From an uncultured Alistipes sp. (GTDB taxonomy: Bacteria > Bacteroidota > Bacteroidia > Bacteroidales > Rikenellaceae), in NCBI GenBank assembly GCA_947177225.1, contig CAMWTS010000005.1, positions 19,050 through 83,049 of the forward strand: DNA of 64,000 nucleotides, read 5' to 3'. Both the position numbers and the translations under genes were made by a program. The stretch's first letter is position 1, and each line of letters begins with the position of its first letter. The notes under the pieces were generated by a model that searched no databases, was not told where the DNA came from, and worked only from the letters and a program-made list of their open reading frames with translations. This document shows, in pieces, positions 1-8,429 of the stretch.

Positions 1-1719
1 ATACTCGCCCGTGTAGTACTCCTCGTCGGTGAGAATTGACAGACCTCCCTTAGAGGTGATATTGATACGCACCTCGTCGGCTTTGAGCTCAGAGGGCTTG
101 AAAACGACCTTGATGCCATTCTTCAAAGTCCACTCGATAGTGCCGAGCGACTCGTTATACGAGGTCTTCTTGACGGGCGAACCCTTCAACTTGGCACCCT
201 CGGGGATCAGCGGCTCCTTGACCGTATCGTCGGCATAAGGCTCGATCTCCGACTCAGCAACCTCGGCGATGATGGTCTTGATCTGCTCCTCGGTGGGGAT
301 CTCAACACCCTCTTTCAAAGGAGAGTTGAGCACGATCACCAGGTTCTTGTCGGGAGCGGTAAGGCTTGCATACGCCTCGTTGACTGCCTCAACGGTGATC
401 GACGAGATCAACATGCTGTCGATCTGCCACTCGGTCTCGGCATCGGGCATAGCGTAATTGTTGCGGTGAGCATCGATATAACGATCGGCATATGCGTTGT
501 TGTCCACATCGTTGCGATTGTTGTACTGACGCTCGGCAGCGCGCATGATGTTATCCTTGGCACGCTCGAACTCGCCCTGAGTGAAGCCATGGCGGCGCAT
601 ACGCTCCATCTCGGTGTAGATGGCACGGAAACCGTCGGCCAGTTTGCCGTCTTCGGTCTGTGCGACAAACATTGTCGATTCGAGTGTAGGATTGACAAAC
701 ACCTGTCCCTCGCCCATGCCTGCGCTGATGAACGGAGCATCGGGCTTCATGCGAATCTCCTCCAAACGTGCATCTTCCATGGTCATGGCGAAGTTGAGCA
801 CCAGGTCGATGATGCTGCGCTGCATGGTGTTGTTGATCTCTTTGGGCAGAGCCTGACGCTTGGCAAACATGCGGACAGACGAAGTCTGCATCTCGGGATC
901 CGCGAAGATCGAGATGATAGGCTCTTCGTTGTCGGGCACGATGATAACCTCTTTCTGAGGAGCATCGGCCGAAGCTGCCGGAATATCGGCCATCAGGGTC
1001 TTGATCTTGGCCTCGATCTCATCGACATCGATATCGCCGATGATGTATATCGACTGATAATCGGGACGATACCACGTGTGATAGAACGACTCCAAAGCCG
1101 AGTGATCGAAGCTCTTCAAACCGTCGAGATAACCGATCAGATTGCGCTCGGCATATCGCGTATCCTTGTAGAGGGCTTTGAGCATGGCGATCGTAGAACG
1201 CCAGCCGGCTCCGTCACGCGTACGCAACTCCTCCATGATGACACCGCGCTCCGAATCGATCTCCGAAGGCTCCAAAGCGATGAAATACGACCAGTCGTGC
1301 AGGATCATGAGAGCCGTGTCGACCGTACCCTCGCGCACGGGAACATCTTTCACCATATACTCGGTGTAGTCCCATGAAGTACCGGCATTGAGGTTGTAAC
1401 CGAACATAACGCCGATCTTCTCCAAATAGTTAATCATGGTCTTGCCGGGAAGATTTTTCGTGCCGTTGAAAGCCATGTGTTCGAGGAAGTGAGCCAGACC
1501 CTGCTGGTCGTCGTTCTCCTGAATTGCACCTACGTCATGCAGAATGTAGAAGCTGGCCTGTCCCTTGGGCTTCTCATTGTGACGTATGTAGTAGGTCATG
1601 CCGTTGTCGAGCTTGCCTACGCGCAAATTCTCATCGGTCGGAATCGGAACCAATCCCTGAGCCGAGACTGTCGTAACTCCAATAAACAGAGCCACAACGA
1701 AAAAAAGAATTCTTTTCAT
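1..1719 (-). CDS. M16 family zinc metallopeptidase, N-terminal part (runs off window start)
   Basis: The minus-strand frame from the ATG at 1719 stays open to the window edge, so about 573 residues are seen and the C-terminus is missing. A short signal peptide ends near the Ala-Gln at residues 20-21, which suggests export to the periplasm or outer membrane. The inverted zinc-binding motif HFLEH lies near residue 80, followed by an M16-type region and, after about 200 residues, the start of an inactive-type M16 domain. M16 proteases (pitrilysin, insulinase) degrade peptides and short unfolded proteins. Bacteroidota versions are usually about 930 residues, so roughly 60% is present. A TAGCTTTG box lies upstream on the minus strand (1770-1777). 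A long plus-strand frame across 466-1377 is its antisense shadow. Confidence 0.9.
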   Translation of the reverse strand, partial: MKRILFFVVALFIGVTTVSAQGLVPIPTDENLRVGKLDNGMTYYIRHNEKPKGQASFYILHDVGAIQENDDQQGLAHFLEHMAFNGTKNLPGKTMINYLEKIGVMFGYNLNAGTSWDYTEYMVKDVPVREGTVDTALMILHDWSYFIALEPSEIDSERGVIMEELRTRDGAGWRSTIAMLKALYKDTRYAERNLIGYLDGLKSFDHSALESFYHTWYRPDYQSIYIIGDIDVDEIEAKIKTLMADIPAASADAPQKEVIIVPDNEEPIISIFADPEMQTSSVRMFAKRQALPKEINNTMQRSIIDLVLNFAMTMEDARLEEIRMKPDAPFISAGMGEGQVFVNPTLESTMFVAQTEDGKLADGFRAIYTEMERMRRHGFTQGEFERAKDNIMRAAERQYNNRNDVDNNAYADRYIDAHRNNYAMPDAETEWQIDSMLISSITVEAVNEAYASLTAPDKNLVIVLNSPLKEGVEIPTEEQIKTIIAEVAESEIEPYADDTVKEPLIPEGAKLKGSPVKKTSYNESLGTIEWTLKNGIKVVFKPSELKADEVRINITSKGGLSILTDEEYYTGEY

Positions 1720-1994
1720 AACGTATTAAAATTGGTTATTAATATTACCTTATATTTATAACATCTTAGCAAAGCTACGTCATTTTTGCCGAAAATCCAA
1801 CAAATGTTAAGACTATTTAACATTTTTACATATAGCGCACTGCATCGATAGCGGCAAAAATAATCTCACTATTGTCATCAATTATCGAAATAATCACATA
1901 GCTTTGCAGAAGATTATTTCAAATAAGCCATAATATCCTCCGCACTCGGCATTTGCGGAAAGGTTTATATTGACCGAAAGATTATTGAAAACAG
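1720..1994. promoter_or_regulatory. Divergent intergenic region with candidate promoters
   Basis: This region separates the M16 peptidase (minus) from the alcohol dehydrogenase (plus). The minus strand carries TAGCTTTG at 1777-1770, and the plus strand carries TAGCTTTG at 1899-1906. Both fit the Bacteroidota -7 consensus TAnnTTTG. Neither has a convincing TTTG at the expected distance, so these are -7 box calls only. No gene is seen here. Confidence 0.4.
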
Positions 1995-3026
1995 ATGAAA
2001 GCATACACATACGTATCTCCGGGCAGGTTCGAGCTGATCGACAAACCCAAACCCGAATTGCAAGACCCGCGCGACGCCATAGTGCGCATCACGCTCGGCA
2101 GCATTTGCAGCAGCGATCTGCATATCAAGCACGGCAGCGTACCGCGCGCCGTTCAGGGCATAACCGTCGGCCACGAGATGGTCGGTGTAGTAGAGCAGGT
2201 GGGAGATGGTGTGAAAACAGTAAAACCGGGCGACCGCGTTACGGTCAATGTCGAGACATTCTGCGGCGAATGCTTCTTCTGCAAAAACGGCTATGTGAAC
2301 AACTGCACCGATCCCGACGGCGGGTGGGCGCTGGGGTGCCGCATAGACGGAGGACAGGCCGAATATGTACGCGTGCCGTATGCCGACAGCGGGCTCGACC
2401 GCATTCCCGACAACGTGAGCGACGAGCAGGCACTGTTTGTCGGCGATGTGCTGGCAACTGGATTTTGGGCAGCACGCATATCGGAGATCAAGCCCGACGA
2501 TACCGTGCTGATTATCGGCGCAGGCCCTACCGGCATATGCACACTGCTCTGCACGATGCTGCATCGGCCGCAACATATCATCGTTTGCGAGAAATCGCCC
2601 GAAAGAGCAAGTTTCATACGCCGCAACTACCCTGCTGTCGAGGTCGTATCGCCCGAAGATTGCATAGCTGCCGTGCGCAGCAGATGCAGTCGCGGAGGAG
2701 CCGATGTAGTGCTCGAAGTAGCCGGTGCCGAGGATACCTTCCGCCTTGCGTGGGAGTGCGCCCGCCCCAACGCAACAGTAACGGTGGTTGCACTATACGA
2801 CCGTCCGCAGATATTGCCACTGCCTGAGATGTACGGCAAAAATCTTACATTCAAGACCGGCGGCGTCGACGGCTGCCACTGTGCCGAAATACTGAGTCTG
2901 ATCGAGCAGGGCAAGATCGACACCACACCGCTTATCACCCACCGCTACCCTCTCTCCGACATTGCCCAAGCATACCGTCTGTTCTCGAACAGACTCGACG
3001 GCGTAATCAAGATAGCCATCGAATAA
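1995..3026 (+). CDS. Zinc-dependent alcohol dehydrogenase, MDR family
   Basis: A 343-residue cytoplasmic NAD(P)-dependent dehydrogenase of the medium-chain family. The catalytic zinc site is visible as Cys38 (GSICSSD) and the GHE motif near residue 60. A structural zinc site follows as CGECFFC plus a further Cys, and the Rossmann nucleotide site is GAGPTG near residue 172. The family oxidises alcohols or polyols such as threonine, sorbitol or butanediol, but substrate cannot be read from the sequence. The start is the ATG at 1995; no strong ribosome-binding site is seen. It stands alone between a divergent peptidase gene and a long palindrome at 3098-3147, so it is probably monocistronic. Confidence 0.88.
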   Translation: MKAYTYVSPGRFELIDKPKPELQDPRDAIVRITLGSICSSDLHIKHGSVPRAVQGITVGHEMVGVVEQVGDGVKTVKPGDRVTVNVETFCGECFFCKNGYVNNCTDPDGGWALGCRIDGGQAEYVRVPYADSGLDRIPDNVSDEQALFVGDVLATGFWAARISEIKPDDTVLIIGAGPTGICTLLCTMLHRPQHIIVCEKSPERASFIRRNYPAVEVVSPEDCIAAVRSRCSRGGADVVLEVAGAEDTFRLAWECARPNATVTVVALYDRPQILPLPEMYGKNLTFKTGGVDGCHCAEILSLIEQGKIDTTPLITHRYPLSDIAQAYRLFSNRLDGVIKIAIE

Positions 3027-3097
3027 ACCGCAGTCGCCCTGCGATTCTCGGCACATGTCCGTCAATCGTCCCAACAACGTAATTAACAATATTATAC

Positions 3098-3147
3098 ATT
3101 GACGCGTTACCGCCCCGATCATAAGACCGGGGCGGTAACGCGTCAAT
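3098..3147. other. Perfect 20-bp inverted repeat with 10-nt loop
   Basis: The arms 3098-3117 and 3128-3147 are exact reverse complements, with loop 3118-3127. The stem is GC-rich (core ACCGCCCCG). It lies 71 bp after the dehydrogenase stop. No T-tract follows on either strand, so this is not a standard intrinsic terminator. It may still stop transcription or stabilise the mRNA end. Confidence 0.7.
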
Positions 3148-3452
3148 TCGGCCATGCGTCAATCAAAGACTAACCATGAAGCACATGTTGCAATAAGATA
3201 TTACCCATATTCAGCAGATAATTATTGTACCCAATATCTTTTCTCCTGCGTATCGACAACTCACATTACTCTATTTCATATTATAAAATTGCATATGATT
3301 GATATAACAAACATATAAATTTTTCACCATTTCGCCAATAATTTCAAACGAAAAAACTGCTCTGATAATACCTTCACGACAGCTCTATTGCGTTATTGAA
3401 TATTCGCACCAAGCGACAAATCCGACTACATGTAAAAAAATATGCGAATTAT
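3148..3452. other. AT-rich intergenic stretch, no gene seen
   Basis: No credible reading frame, RNA or repeat was found here. The stretch is more AT-rich than the flanking genes and leads into the tRNA-Arg repeat region. Confidence 0.5.
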
Positions 3453-3594
3453 AACGGCAAACGGAACGAAGTGACGCAAGTGCTTTTGTTGTGATATCGA
3501 CGAGGGCTTGCACGCGATCGATAACACAACAAAAAAAGAGACGGATACGATCCGTCTCTTGCCGTTGCCAAATGTGATCCCGGCGGGATTCGAA
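3453..3594 (-). repeat. Downstream partial copy of the tRNA-Arg 3' end and its terminator (copy 1)
   Basis: This segment is a near-copy of 3695-3839, offset by 242-245 bp. It includes a segment with ACGGAACGAAGTGACGC, a hairpin terminator and, at 3576-3594, the tRNA-Arg acceptor 3' strand and T-loop sequence. Similarity stops within the T-loop, right after GATTCGAA. The copy has a C-for-T change in the acceptor part and no anticodon or D arm, so it is not a functional tRNA. Confidence 0.85.
3531..3559 (-). terminator. Hairpin terminator in the partial tRNA-Arg copy
   Basis: On the minus strand, GAGACGGA pairs with TCCGTCTC around a 5-nt loop and is followed by a run of T (the A-tract at 3531-3537). 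Confidence 0.7.
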
Positions 3595-3694
3595 GTACGA
3601 CGCGTATAGCGTCGGTACTCGCGAGGATACATTTGAAAATAAACATATATATCCTCGCAACCCAACACCAGAAGAATACCGGCACGAACACGGC
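3595..3694. other. Spacer between the two tRNA-Arg repeat copies
   Basis: About 100 bp, present once. It holds an imperfect palindrome directly after the T-loop break (GTACGACGC with GCGTCGGTAC) and a 9-bp stem, GCGAGGATA/TATCCTCGC, around a 20-nt AT-rich loop. No gene is seen. Confidence 0.6.
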
Positions 3695-3839
3695 AACGGC
3701 AAGCGGAACGAAGTGACGCAAGTGTTTTTGTTGTGATATCGACGAGGGCTTGCACGCGATCGATAACACAACAAAAAAAAGAGAGACGGATAAAATCCGT
3801 CTCTTACCGTTGATAAATGTGATCTCGGCGGGATTCGAA
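3695..3839 (-). repeat. tRNA-Arg 3' end, terminator and downstream flank (copy 2, intact side)
   Basis: This is the gene-attached copy of the repeat at 3453-3594. By eye it is over 90% identical, with one 3-nt length difference next to the A-tract. It overlaps the 3' end of the intact tRNA-Arg. Confidence 0.85.
3773..3804 (-). terminator. Intrinsic terminator of tRNA-Arg
   Basis: A 9-bp stem (3782-3790 with 3796-3804) with a 5-nt loop, followed on the minus strand by an eight-T run. It lies 15 nt past the tRNA 3' end. Confidence 0.85.
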
Positions 3840-3893
3840 CCCACGACCGACAGCTTAGAAGGCTGTTGCTCTATCCAGCTGAGCTACGAGACC
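3820..3893 (-). tRNA. tRNA-Arg (anticodon TCT)
   Basis: A 74-nt cloverleaf. The acceptor GGTCTCG pairs with CGAGATC with one G-U pair. The D arm GCTC/GAGC, anticodon stem ACAGC/GCTGT with loop CTTCTAA (anticodon TCT), and T-loop TTCGAAT are all readable. The 3' CCA is not encoded. It has its own promoter at 3930-3961 and terminator at 3773-3804. Confidence 0.95.
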
Positions 3894-3929
3894 GACACAT
3901 ATGCGCGCCGTGCGGTACGCAATGCGCCA

Positions 3930-3961
3930 CAAAAGTAATACAATTTCGCCGAAACTCCAAA
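3930..3961 (-). promoter_or_regulatory. Promoter of tRNA-Arg
   Basis: The minus strand reads TTTG (3961-3958), 20 bp, then TACTTTTG (3937-3930), an exact match to the Bacteroidota TTTG-N19/20-TAnnTTTG promoter. The predicted start is about 30 nt before the tRNA. Confidence 0.75.
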
Positions 3962-4190
3962 CCTATCGAAAAAATAAACCTCTCGATTTATTTCGGACAA
4001 ATATATCATACCCATCTGACGGTATTGCACACGCAATGAACAAAAGCGAAAACCGGTCGCAAAACTTTCGAGACGTGTTCAAAACCGAATGTCACACGCC
4101 CTAAGTTCTCCGCCACGCCCGGCACTGCCGCAACCGCTATCCGGCATCTATGCCATCATCACGAGCCGGAATATCCTCATTTCCGTATCT

Positions 4191-4745
4191 TTACAATCGG
4201 TTAAAATAATTTAAACACGACTCCTCATCGGGTTCTACCGTCCATACATAATCGTAGTATCCGTCAGAAGTTATATCGACTCTCATATCGATCTCGAACA
4301 GAAACTTCACACCCGTGCGCTGTTCGGTAAAGACCCACGATTTATAATCGTCACGATCGGCTGTCTGCACATAGTCCGAGAGCGATATGCGCAGTGCATC
4401 ATACTTTGCAAGCATCGCCTTGGCATGGCATTGCATCTCACCCTGTCGATGGGCATAATACTCGAAAACATCGCGAAACGTGACATCGACACTTTCATTG
4501 TATTTGTCGATAATACTATCGTCGATCAAATCTATCAATTTCTCATACCGGTCGGCTCCATTCCACAGATCGGCCATTTCATAATAGAGATCGCTCCCAT
4601 ACTGCACTTCTGCAATATAACCCTTGACCGCATCAGATATCTCCGATTCGAAATCGGCGGGATCGAGACTCTTGAAAAGTTTATTCTTATCTACTCCACA
4701 GCCGACCATAGCAGCAGCGAGCAGCAACAAAAACAGGTTCTTCAT
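4191..4745 (-). CDS. Hypothetical lipoprotein
   Basis: This 184-residue protein starts with a short hydrophobic signal ending in the lipobox AMVGC (Cys16), so it is probably anchored to a cell-envelope membrane. The rest is acidic, helical-looking and Tyr-rich, with no motif I recognise. It lies upstream of nothing on its strand except the tRNA-Arg region, and the next gene on the same strand (4831-5886) is 85 bp away. The two might be co-transcribed. Function unknown. Confidence 0.75.
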   Translation of the reverse strand: MKNLFLLLLAAAMVGCGVDKNKLFKSLDPADFESEISDAVKGYIAEVQYGSDLYYEMADLWNGADRYEKLIDLIDDSIIDKYNESVDVTFRDVFEYYAHRQGEMQCHAKAMLAKYDALRISLSDYVQTADRDDYKSWVFTEQRTGVKFLFEIDMRVDITSDGYYDYVWTVEPDEESCLNYFNRL

Positions 4746-4830
4746 AAATATAAAGACGTATTTAAATGATTAACAATTATATAAACAGCAATATCAATAC
4801 ATAAACGATTACCGCTGCGACGATCATGCC

Positions 4831-5886
4831 TCACACCTTCATTTCCGACTTGCTGTCCTCGTCAAGCATCTTGGACACCTCCGCATTACCATATTCGGCT
4901 GTATCGGCAGGCGGTGTTTTTCTGTAAGATATAAAACGGCAACTCAAATATAATAATGTCAAACATAACATAATAACGACCCATATAAACGTATCCCCAG
5001 AGTGTTCATACATATGGCTACGGCTATGTCTATGTATACGGGCCAATGAGCGCCACCCAATCATTAATATAACAATCGATATATCTCCGAACTTAAAACC
5101 GTCAAAAGCCGTTTTACTGCCGCACTCGGTCTTTCGACTATCGTCGCCCGGCATAAACATATATCCGACAATGAACAGCACGAACAATACGATCGACTCC
5201 AACTCCACGGCCGACCACCAGCTGTCGGGTTCGTCATTCATTATCATCTCCTCGAAATTCGCAGAATAGTAGATATCTGAGATAAGCGATAATATCGCAC
5301 ACAGTATCAGAGCCACACCAATACCGGCAAACCAATGCCTGCCCGCGGCATGATCTTTCAGATCGGTCAAAGCAAAGCCCAATGCCGCCAAAACCGCCGC
5401 ATAGACGACAGACAAGCAAATACCGACTGTATTTAATATTTGTATTAAAGACAGCAAGTCCTCCATGTTTTTGCACTCCTGAAAAATATTGAAGGAGAAT
5501 ATCAATGAAAATACTGTTGCCGTGGATATTACATAGAACAGTCTTACAGCCCAAAGGCCTATCATCTTGCGTTTCACGGACAGTATCTTCTTGATGACGA
5601 CGCACGGCCACATAAGTGCGGCGGCATTGACCAATGCAATCGCCACGGACGGCTGTTCGTCTCCGTCCAACATAGAGTTAAGTAATATCATTGCACCGAT
5701 GCTCACGGCAAGGCACACCATTGCAATGACATACTGCAACCGCGACGGCAGATCTGACAGATCGTAGACCGGCAGCTGAGTCGGCACAGCAGGAGCGGAA
5801 AACGCAGCTCCGCATTTGGGGCAGAACTTGGCCTCGGCCGAGACATCGGTCAAAGATGCACCGCATTTACCACAGAAATTATTCAT
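4831..5886 (-). CDS. Zinc-ribbon membrane protein
   Basis: I start this at the ATG at 5886, not at a further upstream Met (6024), because the zinc ribbon then begins at residue 5, as is usual for this type. The protein is about 351 residues. The N-terminal zinc ribbon is CGKCG...CPKCG, followed by a linker and about six to eight hydrophobic segments from residue 50 onward, and a polar C-terminal tail. The architecture, a cytoplasmic zinc ribbon fused to a membrane domain, is common in hypothetical Bacteroidota proteins. The role is unknown. Two other proteins in the window (7707-8429, 58738-59415) share the general plan but not obvious sequence. Confidence 0.7.
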   Translation of the reverse strand: MNNFCGKCGASLTDVSAEAKFCPKCGAAFSAPAVPTQLPVYDLSDLPSRLQYVIAMVCLAVSIGAMILLNSMLDGDEQPSVAIALVNAAALMWPCVVIKKILSVKRKMIGLWAVRLFYVISTATVFSLIFSFNIFQECKNMEDLLSLIQILNTVGICLSVVYAAVLAALGFALTDLKDHAAGRHWFAGIGVALILCAILSLISDIYYSANFEEMIMNDEPDSWWSAVELESIVLFVLFIVGYMFMPGDDSRKTECGSKTAFDGFKFGDISIVILMIGWRSLARIHRHSRSHMYEHSGDTFIWVVIMLCLTLLYLSCRFISYRKTPPADTAEYGNAEVSKMLDEDSKSEMKV

Positions 5887-6429
5887 AAAAAAAACATTTG
5901 AGTCTCCGCACCTCGAAACGGGTAATAATAAACGGAAAGCGTGGTGCAGAAAACCTATTTCAGACTTGCAGGTCGTAGGAAACCTCGTAGATAAAATAAG
6001 CAACAGCCCCACGCCTATATCCACACGTGTGGATACGACGCGAGAAGATGTCGGCCTACTCTCTCTACTATTCGAATTTCCTACGTTCGCAAGTCGAGAA
6101 TGGCTTACACTTCCGTGTTAAATATGTCGTACAAAGATAACATATTATTCGGACATGCAGAACATCTTCCCCGAAAAAAAATAGGGGTTGTCGCACCGAC
6201 AAATGTCGAACAAATATTCGTGAAATACAATATTGACTTTTAGATATATTATCGGATTTTCGGGGGAATGCGCACCGTCGGACGACGGCATTACCGTACC
6301 GAGGCAGAGTGCAATTCGCATGGATCTCCGGGTTACAAGTAATATATTTCGATAAACTTAATGCGTTTTGCGCGATATTCCACGCGAGTGCTGTTCTAAA
6401 AACGTAAATTTTTCTAACTTTGTAGTTGC
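5887..6429. other. Intergenic stretch without a credible gene
   Basis: A minus-strand frame over 6068-6463 has no recognisable content. The only signal I see is the TAACTTTG box at 6415-6422 at the end of the stretch, which points at the RNA candidate that follows. Confidence 0.5.
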
Positions 6430-6672
6430 TTGGAGTGTGTTCCCGAGCATACATAGATAGCAATGGGAGAGGAGTGTATTTCAGGGTGGCATATGACAGA
6501 AAAAATGGCCAGACAGGAAGGTATTACTTATATGCTATTGCAGATAAATAAGCATACCCACGGAGCCAGCCCGGTCTAACTGCCGGAGTTCCGTGGGCTT
6601 AGAGGTTGAAAACTGCAACGGCTCCGCAGAATCCGCGCCTGGTCTTCTTCCAATGTCATTAGACAATGCAAA
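6430..6672 (+). ncRNA. Structured RNA candidate, possibly a 6S-like RNA
   Basis: A TAACTTTG box at 6415-6422 predicts a transcript starting near 6430. Long-range pairings can be read: GCAT 6489-6492 with ATGC 6666-6669, ATGACA 6493-6498 with TGTCAT 6654-6659, and GGCCAG 6507-6512 with CTGGTC 6639-6644 (one G-U). An apical stem pairs 6557-6564 with 6590-6597 (CCCACGGA/TCCGTGGG), with an inner CCGG/CCGG. The 3' side contains GTTGAAAACTGCAAC, which resembles the 3' side of the 6S RNA central bubble in gamma-proteobacteria. A rod closed by interrupted helices with an open centre fits 6S RNA, which binds RNA polymerase, but the identity is an inference. A 38-codon frame (6463-6579) overlaps it and could be the real content. 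Confidence 0.4.
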
Positions 6673-6709
6673 TATAATTGAACATAATTAATAAACCAAA
6701 TCTTGGATT

Positions 6710-6841
6710 ATGGCAAAGAGTAGCGGCGGTGTGCGAGGTCGAGGATCATTGGCTCCTGCTCCGCGTATAGTAGGGTTCAAGGAGTCGGACAAGGCGGTAT
6801 TGTTGGAGTATCGCTATATGATCGAGTATGCTCCGTTTTGA
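6710..6841 (+). CDS. Small ORF, possible N-terminal remnant of a phage-type protein
   Basis: A 43-codon frame begins MAKSSGGVRGRG, a Ser/Gly/Arg-rich start that resembles the N-termini of some Bacteroidota phage or plasmid head-morphogenesis-like proteins (from memory, not searched). It ends in TGA overlapping the ATG of a 29-codon frame (6841-6930), and a 53-codon frame follows at 6934-7095. The chain of short overlapping frames could be a decayed mobile-element gene or a real small operon. No function can be assigned. Confidence 0.3.
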   Translation: MAKSSGGVRGRGSLAPAPRIVGFKESDKAVLLEYRYMIEYAPF

Positions 6842-7095
6842 TGAAAGTGTTTTCGTTTTTGTCCTTGCAAGAAAATCTGACAGTTTTCAACAAACAAAAG
6901 GACAACGAACAGCGCTCATTTCTTGTATAGACTATGGACGAGCATATCCGCATGCCCGATACTCCATATCTGTTCAAGTGTGTGGTATCGCGTCGTTTAT
7001 TTTTGTTTGGGTTTTGTCAGAGCCTTCTTGCAGATAAACGAAATCAGTTCCACGCTTTCTGTTTATTGGCCGACATAGGAGTTGATCGGCGCTAA
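6841..7095 (+). other. Two further short frames (29 and 53 codons), gene status uncertain
   Basis: The frame 6841-6930 starts on the ATGA overlap with the previous small ORF. The frame 6934-7095 begins MDEHIRMPDTPYLFK and ends 10 bp before the ATG of the next gene. Neither has a recognised domain. They are noted because they fill the space between the RNA candidate and a solid gene without a terminator. Confidence 0.25.
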
Positions 7096-7105
7096 CTCAA
7101 ATGTT

Positions 7106-7696
7106 ATGAAAAACGTATTTTTTCTACCCTGGGCAGGTGCGGAGTCTGCAACGGGAGGCATATTCGGCAAACGCATTCTCGTACTCGGCGAGAGCCATTA
7201 TTGCCAAGACCATGATGCTCCGACAGAGAATCTAACGCGCGAAGCCGTTGAAAAATATTTAGCCGGCGAATATATACAATCGTTCAAACTCTTCGAACAG
7301 TCTTTGGTCGGAGCAAAAACCGACATGTCGCAGCGTCGTCAAATATGGGATTCGCTGTTGTTCTACAACTTCGTGCAGAATCCCCTCGGCGAGACCCCGC
7401 GTCAAAAGTTGGCAGTCGATAATCCCGATCGATCGACCGACGCATTCTTCGAGGTGTTGGAAGAGCATCGTCCCCAGTATATCATCGCATGGGGCTATCG
7501 CCTGTGGGACAAGGCTATGCCTACGAAGAGATGGACTTGGGGCGACAAAATTGTGATCGAGGGTCTGCCGCCGATCAAATTCGGGTATTACACTCTTGCC
7601 GACGGCACGCGCGTCAAGGCCGTTCCCGTCAAACACCCCTCGGCCGGATACTCGTGGAGTAAGTGGCATCAATTCATCGAACAATTCTTAAAATAA
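7106..7696 (+). CDS. Uracil-DNA-glycosylase-fold-like hypothetical protein
   Basis: The start is the ATG at 7106; an upstream TTG (7082) is in frame but less likely. The protein is 196 residues, soluble and without a signal. It has ILVLGESHY near residue 25 and a C-terminal HPSAGYS motif. The early GE-containing loop and late HPS motif are arranged as in the uracil-DNA glycosylase superfamily, which removes uracil from DNA. Many such Bacteroidota proteins are uncharacterised, and enzymatic activity here is an inference. The next gene starts 10 bp downstream, so the two form an operon. Confidence 0.6.
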   Translation: MKNVFFLPWAGAESATGGIFGKRILVLGESHYCQDHDAPTENLTREAVEKYLAGEYIQSFKLFEQSLVGAKTDMSQRRQIWDSLLFYNFVQNPLGETPRQKLAVDNPDRSTDAFFEVLEEHRPQYIIAWGYRLWDKAMPTKRWTWGDKIVIEGLPPIKFGYYTLADGTRVKAVPVKHPSAGYSWSKWHQFIEQFLK

Positions 7697-7706
7697 TCAA
7701 TAAATA

Positions 7707-8429
7707 ATGGAAACGCGAAAATGTCCGGCATGCGGGGAAGAGTTGACCGCCGATGCCAAGTTCTGTACGGAGTGCGGTAGGGAGATTAATTTCACAGACG
7801 ATCAAAAGCCTGCCGAGCAATCCACTATTTCATGCCCGTATTGCGGAGAACGCATAAAAGCTCAAGCTAAGAAGTGTCGTTTCTGTGGAGAATGGCTCGA
7901 CGAATCGGATACGTCCGACGACATATATAATGAACAGAAAGATAATTATACCGAAGAGTCAGAGGGCAGAGACTCTTTCCTTCTGGCCGTATTGGCCGCA
8001 ATATGGAGTTGTGTTTGCAACCTTTGGGACGCTTTTGGAGAAACAGTCATCTCTTGTGCAGTATTGGCCGCGATCGCCCATTTTACCATGCCGAGCGATG
8101 AGAAAATGATTGCAAAAGCGGAGAAAGAGATGTTCGCATTCATGAAAAAAACAGGAAACAACCTATTACCCGGTGCCGGTGATGTGTTGTCGCTTGCCAT
8201 GCTTTCCGACGATACTTATAACACCGTGAAAAAACTGATACTCGGAGATAATCGCATTGTGGTCAAAGACCACTGGCTGTGGAAGACTGTGGAAATTGTC
8301 AATGACAAGCACCCAGACGGCACCAGAATAGGGTTCGGTCTGTTCGGAGTGTCGTTCGCCGATGTCTCCGCGTCGGATATTAGTCTGTCCGGATTGGAAA
8401 AAGTGTTCGATATGTTATTGTTATTGTAG
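7707..8429 (+). CDS. Double zinc-ribbon membrane protein
   Basis: A 240-residue protein with two zinc ribbons in the first 60 residues: CPACG...CTECG and CPYCG...CRFCG. An acidic linker follows, then one clear hydrophobic segment near residues 105-130 and a mixed C-terminal half. The zinc ribbons probably face the cytoplasm. It starts 10 bp after the preceding stop and is likely co-transcribed with it. Function unknown; no catalytic motif seen. Confidence 0.72.
   Translation: METRKCPACGEELTADAKFCTECGREINFTDDQKPAEQSTISCPYCGERIKAQAKKCRFCGEWLDESDTSDDIYNEQKDNYTEESEGRDSFLLAVLAAIWSCVCNLWDAFGETVISCAVLAAIAHFTMPSDEKMIAKAEKEMFAFMKKTGNNLLPGAGDVLSLAMLSDDTYNTVKKLILGDNRIVVKDHWLWKTVEIVNDKHPDGTRIGFGLFGVSFADVSASDISLSGLEKVFDMLLLL

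Noticed and set aside
466..1377. 303-codon plus-strand frame over the M16 peptidase
   Set aside because: Antisense shadow of a gene with an intact HFLEH zinc motif and signal peptide.
3385..3844. Overlapping minus-strand frames of 109-131 codons at the tRNA-Arg repeats
   Set aside because: They read through tRNA ends and terminators; the repeated peptide (KPSSISQQKHLRHF) only mirrors the DNA repeat.
6430..6672. tmRNA, RNase P RNA or SRP RNA as identity of the structured RNA candidate
   Set aside because: No tag-peptide frame with ALAA, no GAGGAAAGTCC-type RNase P core and no GGAAG SRP loop were found.
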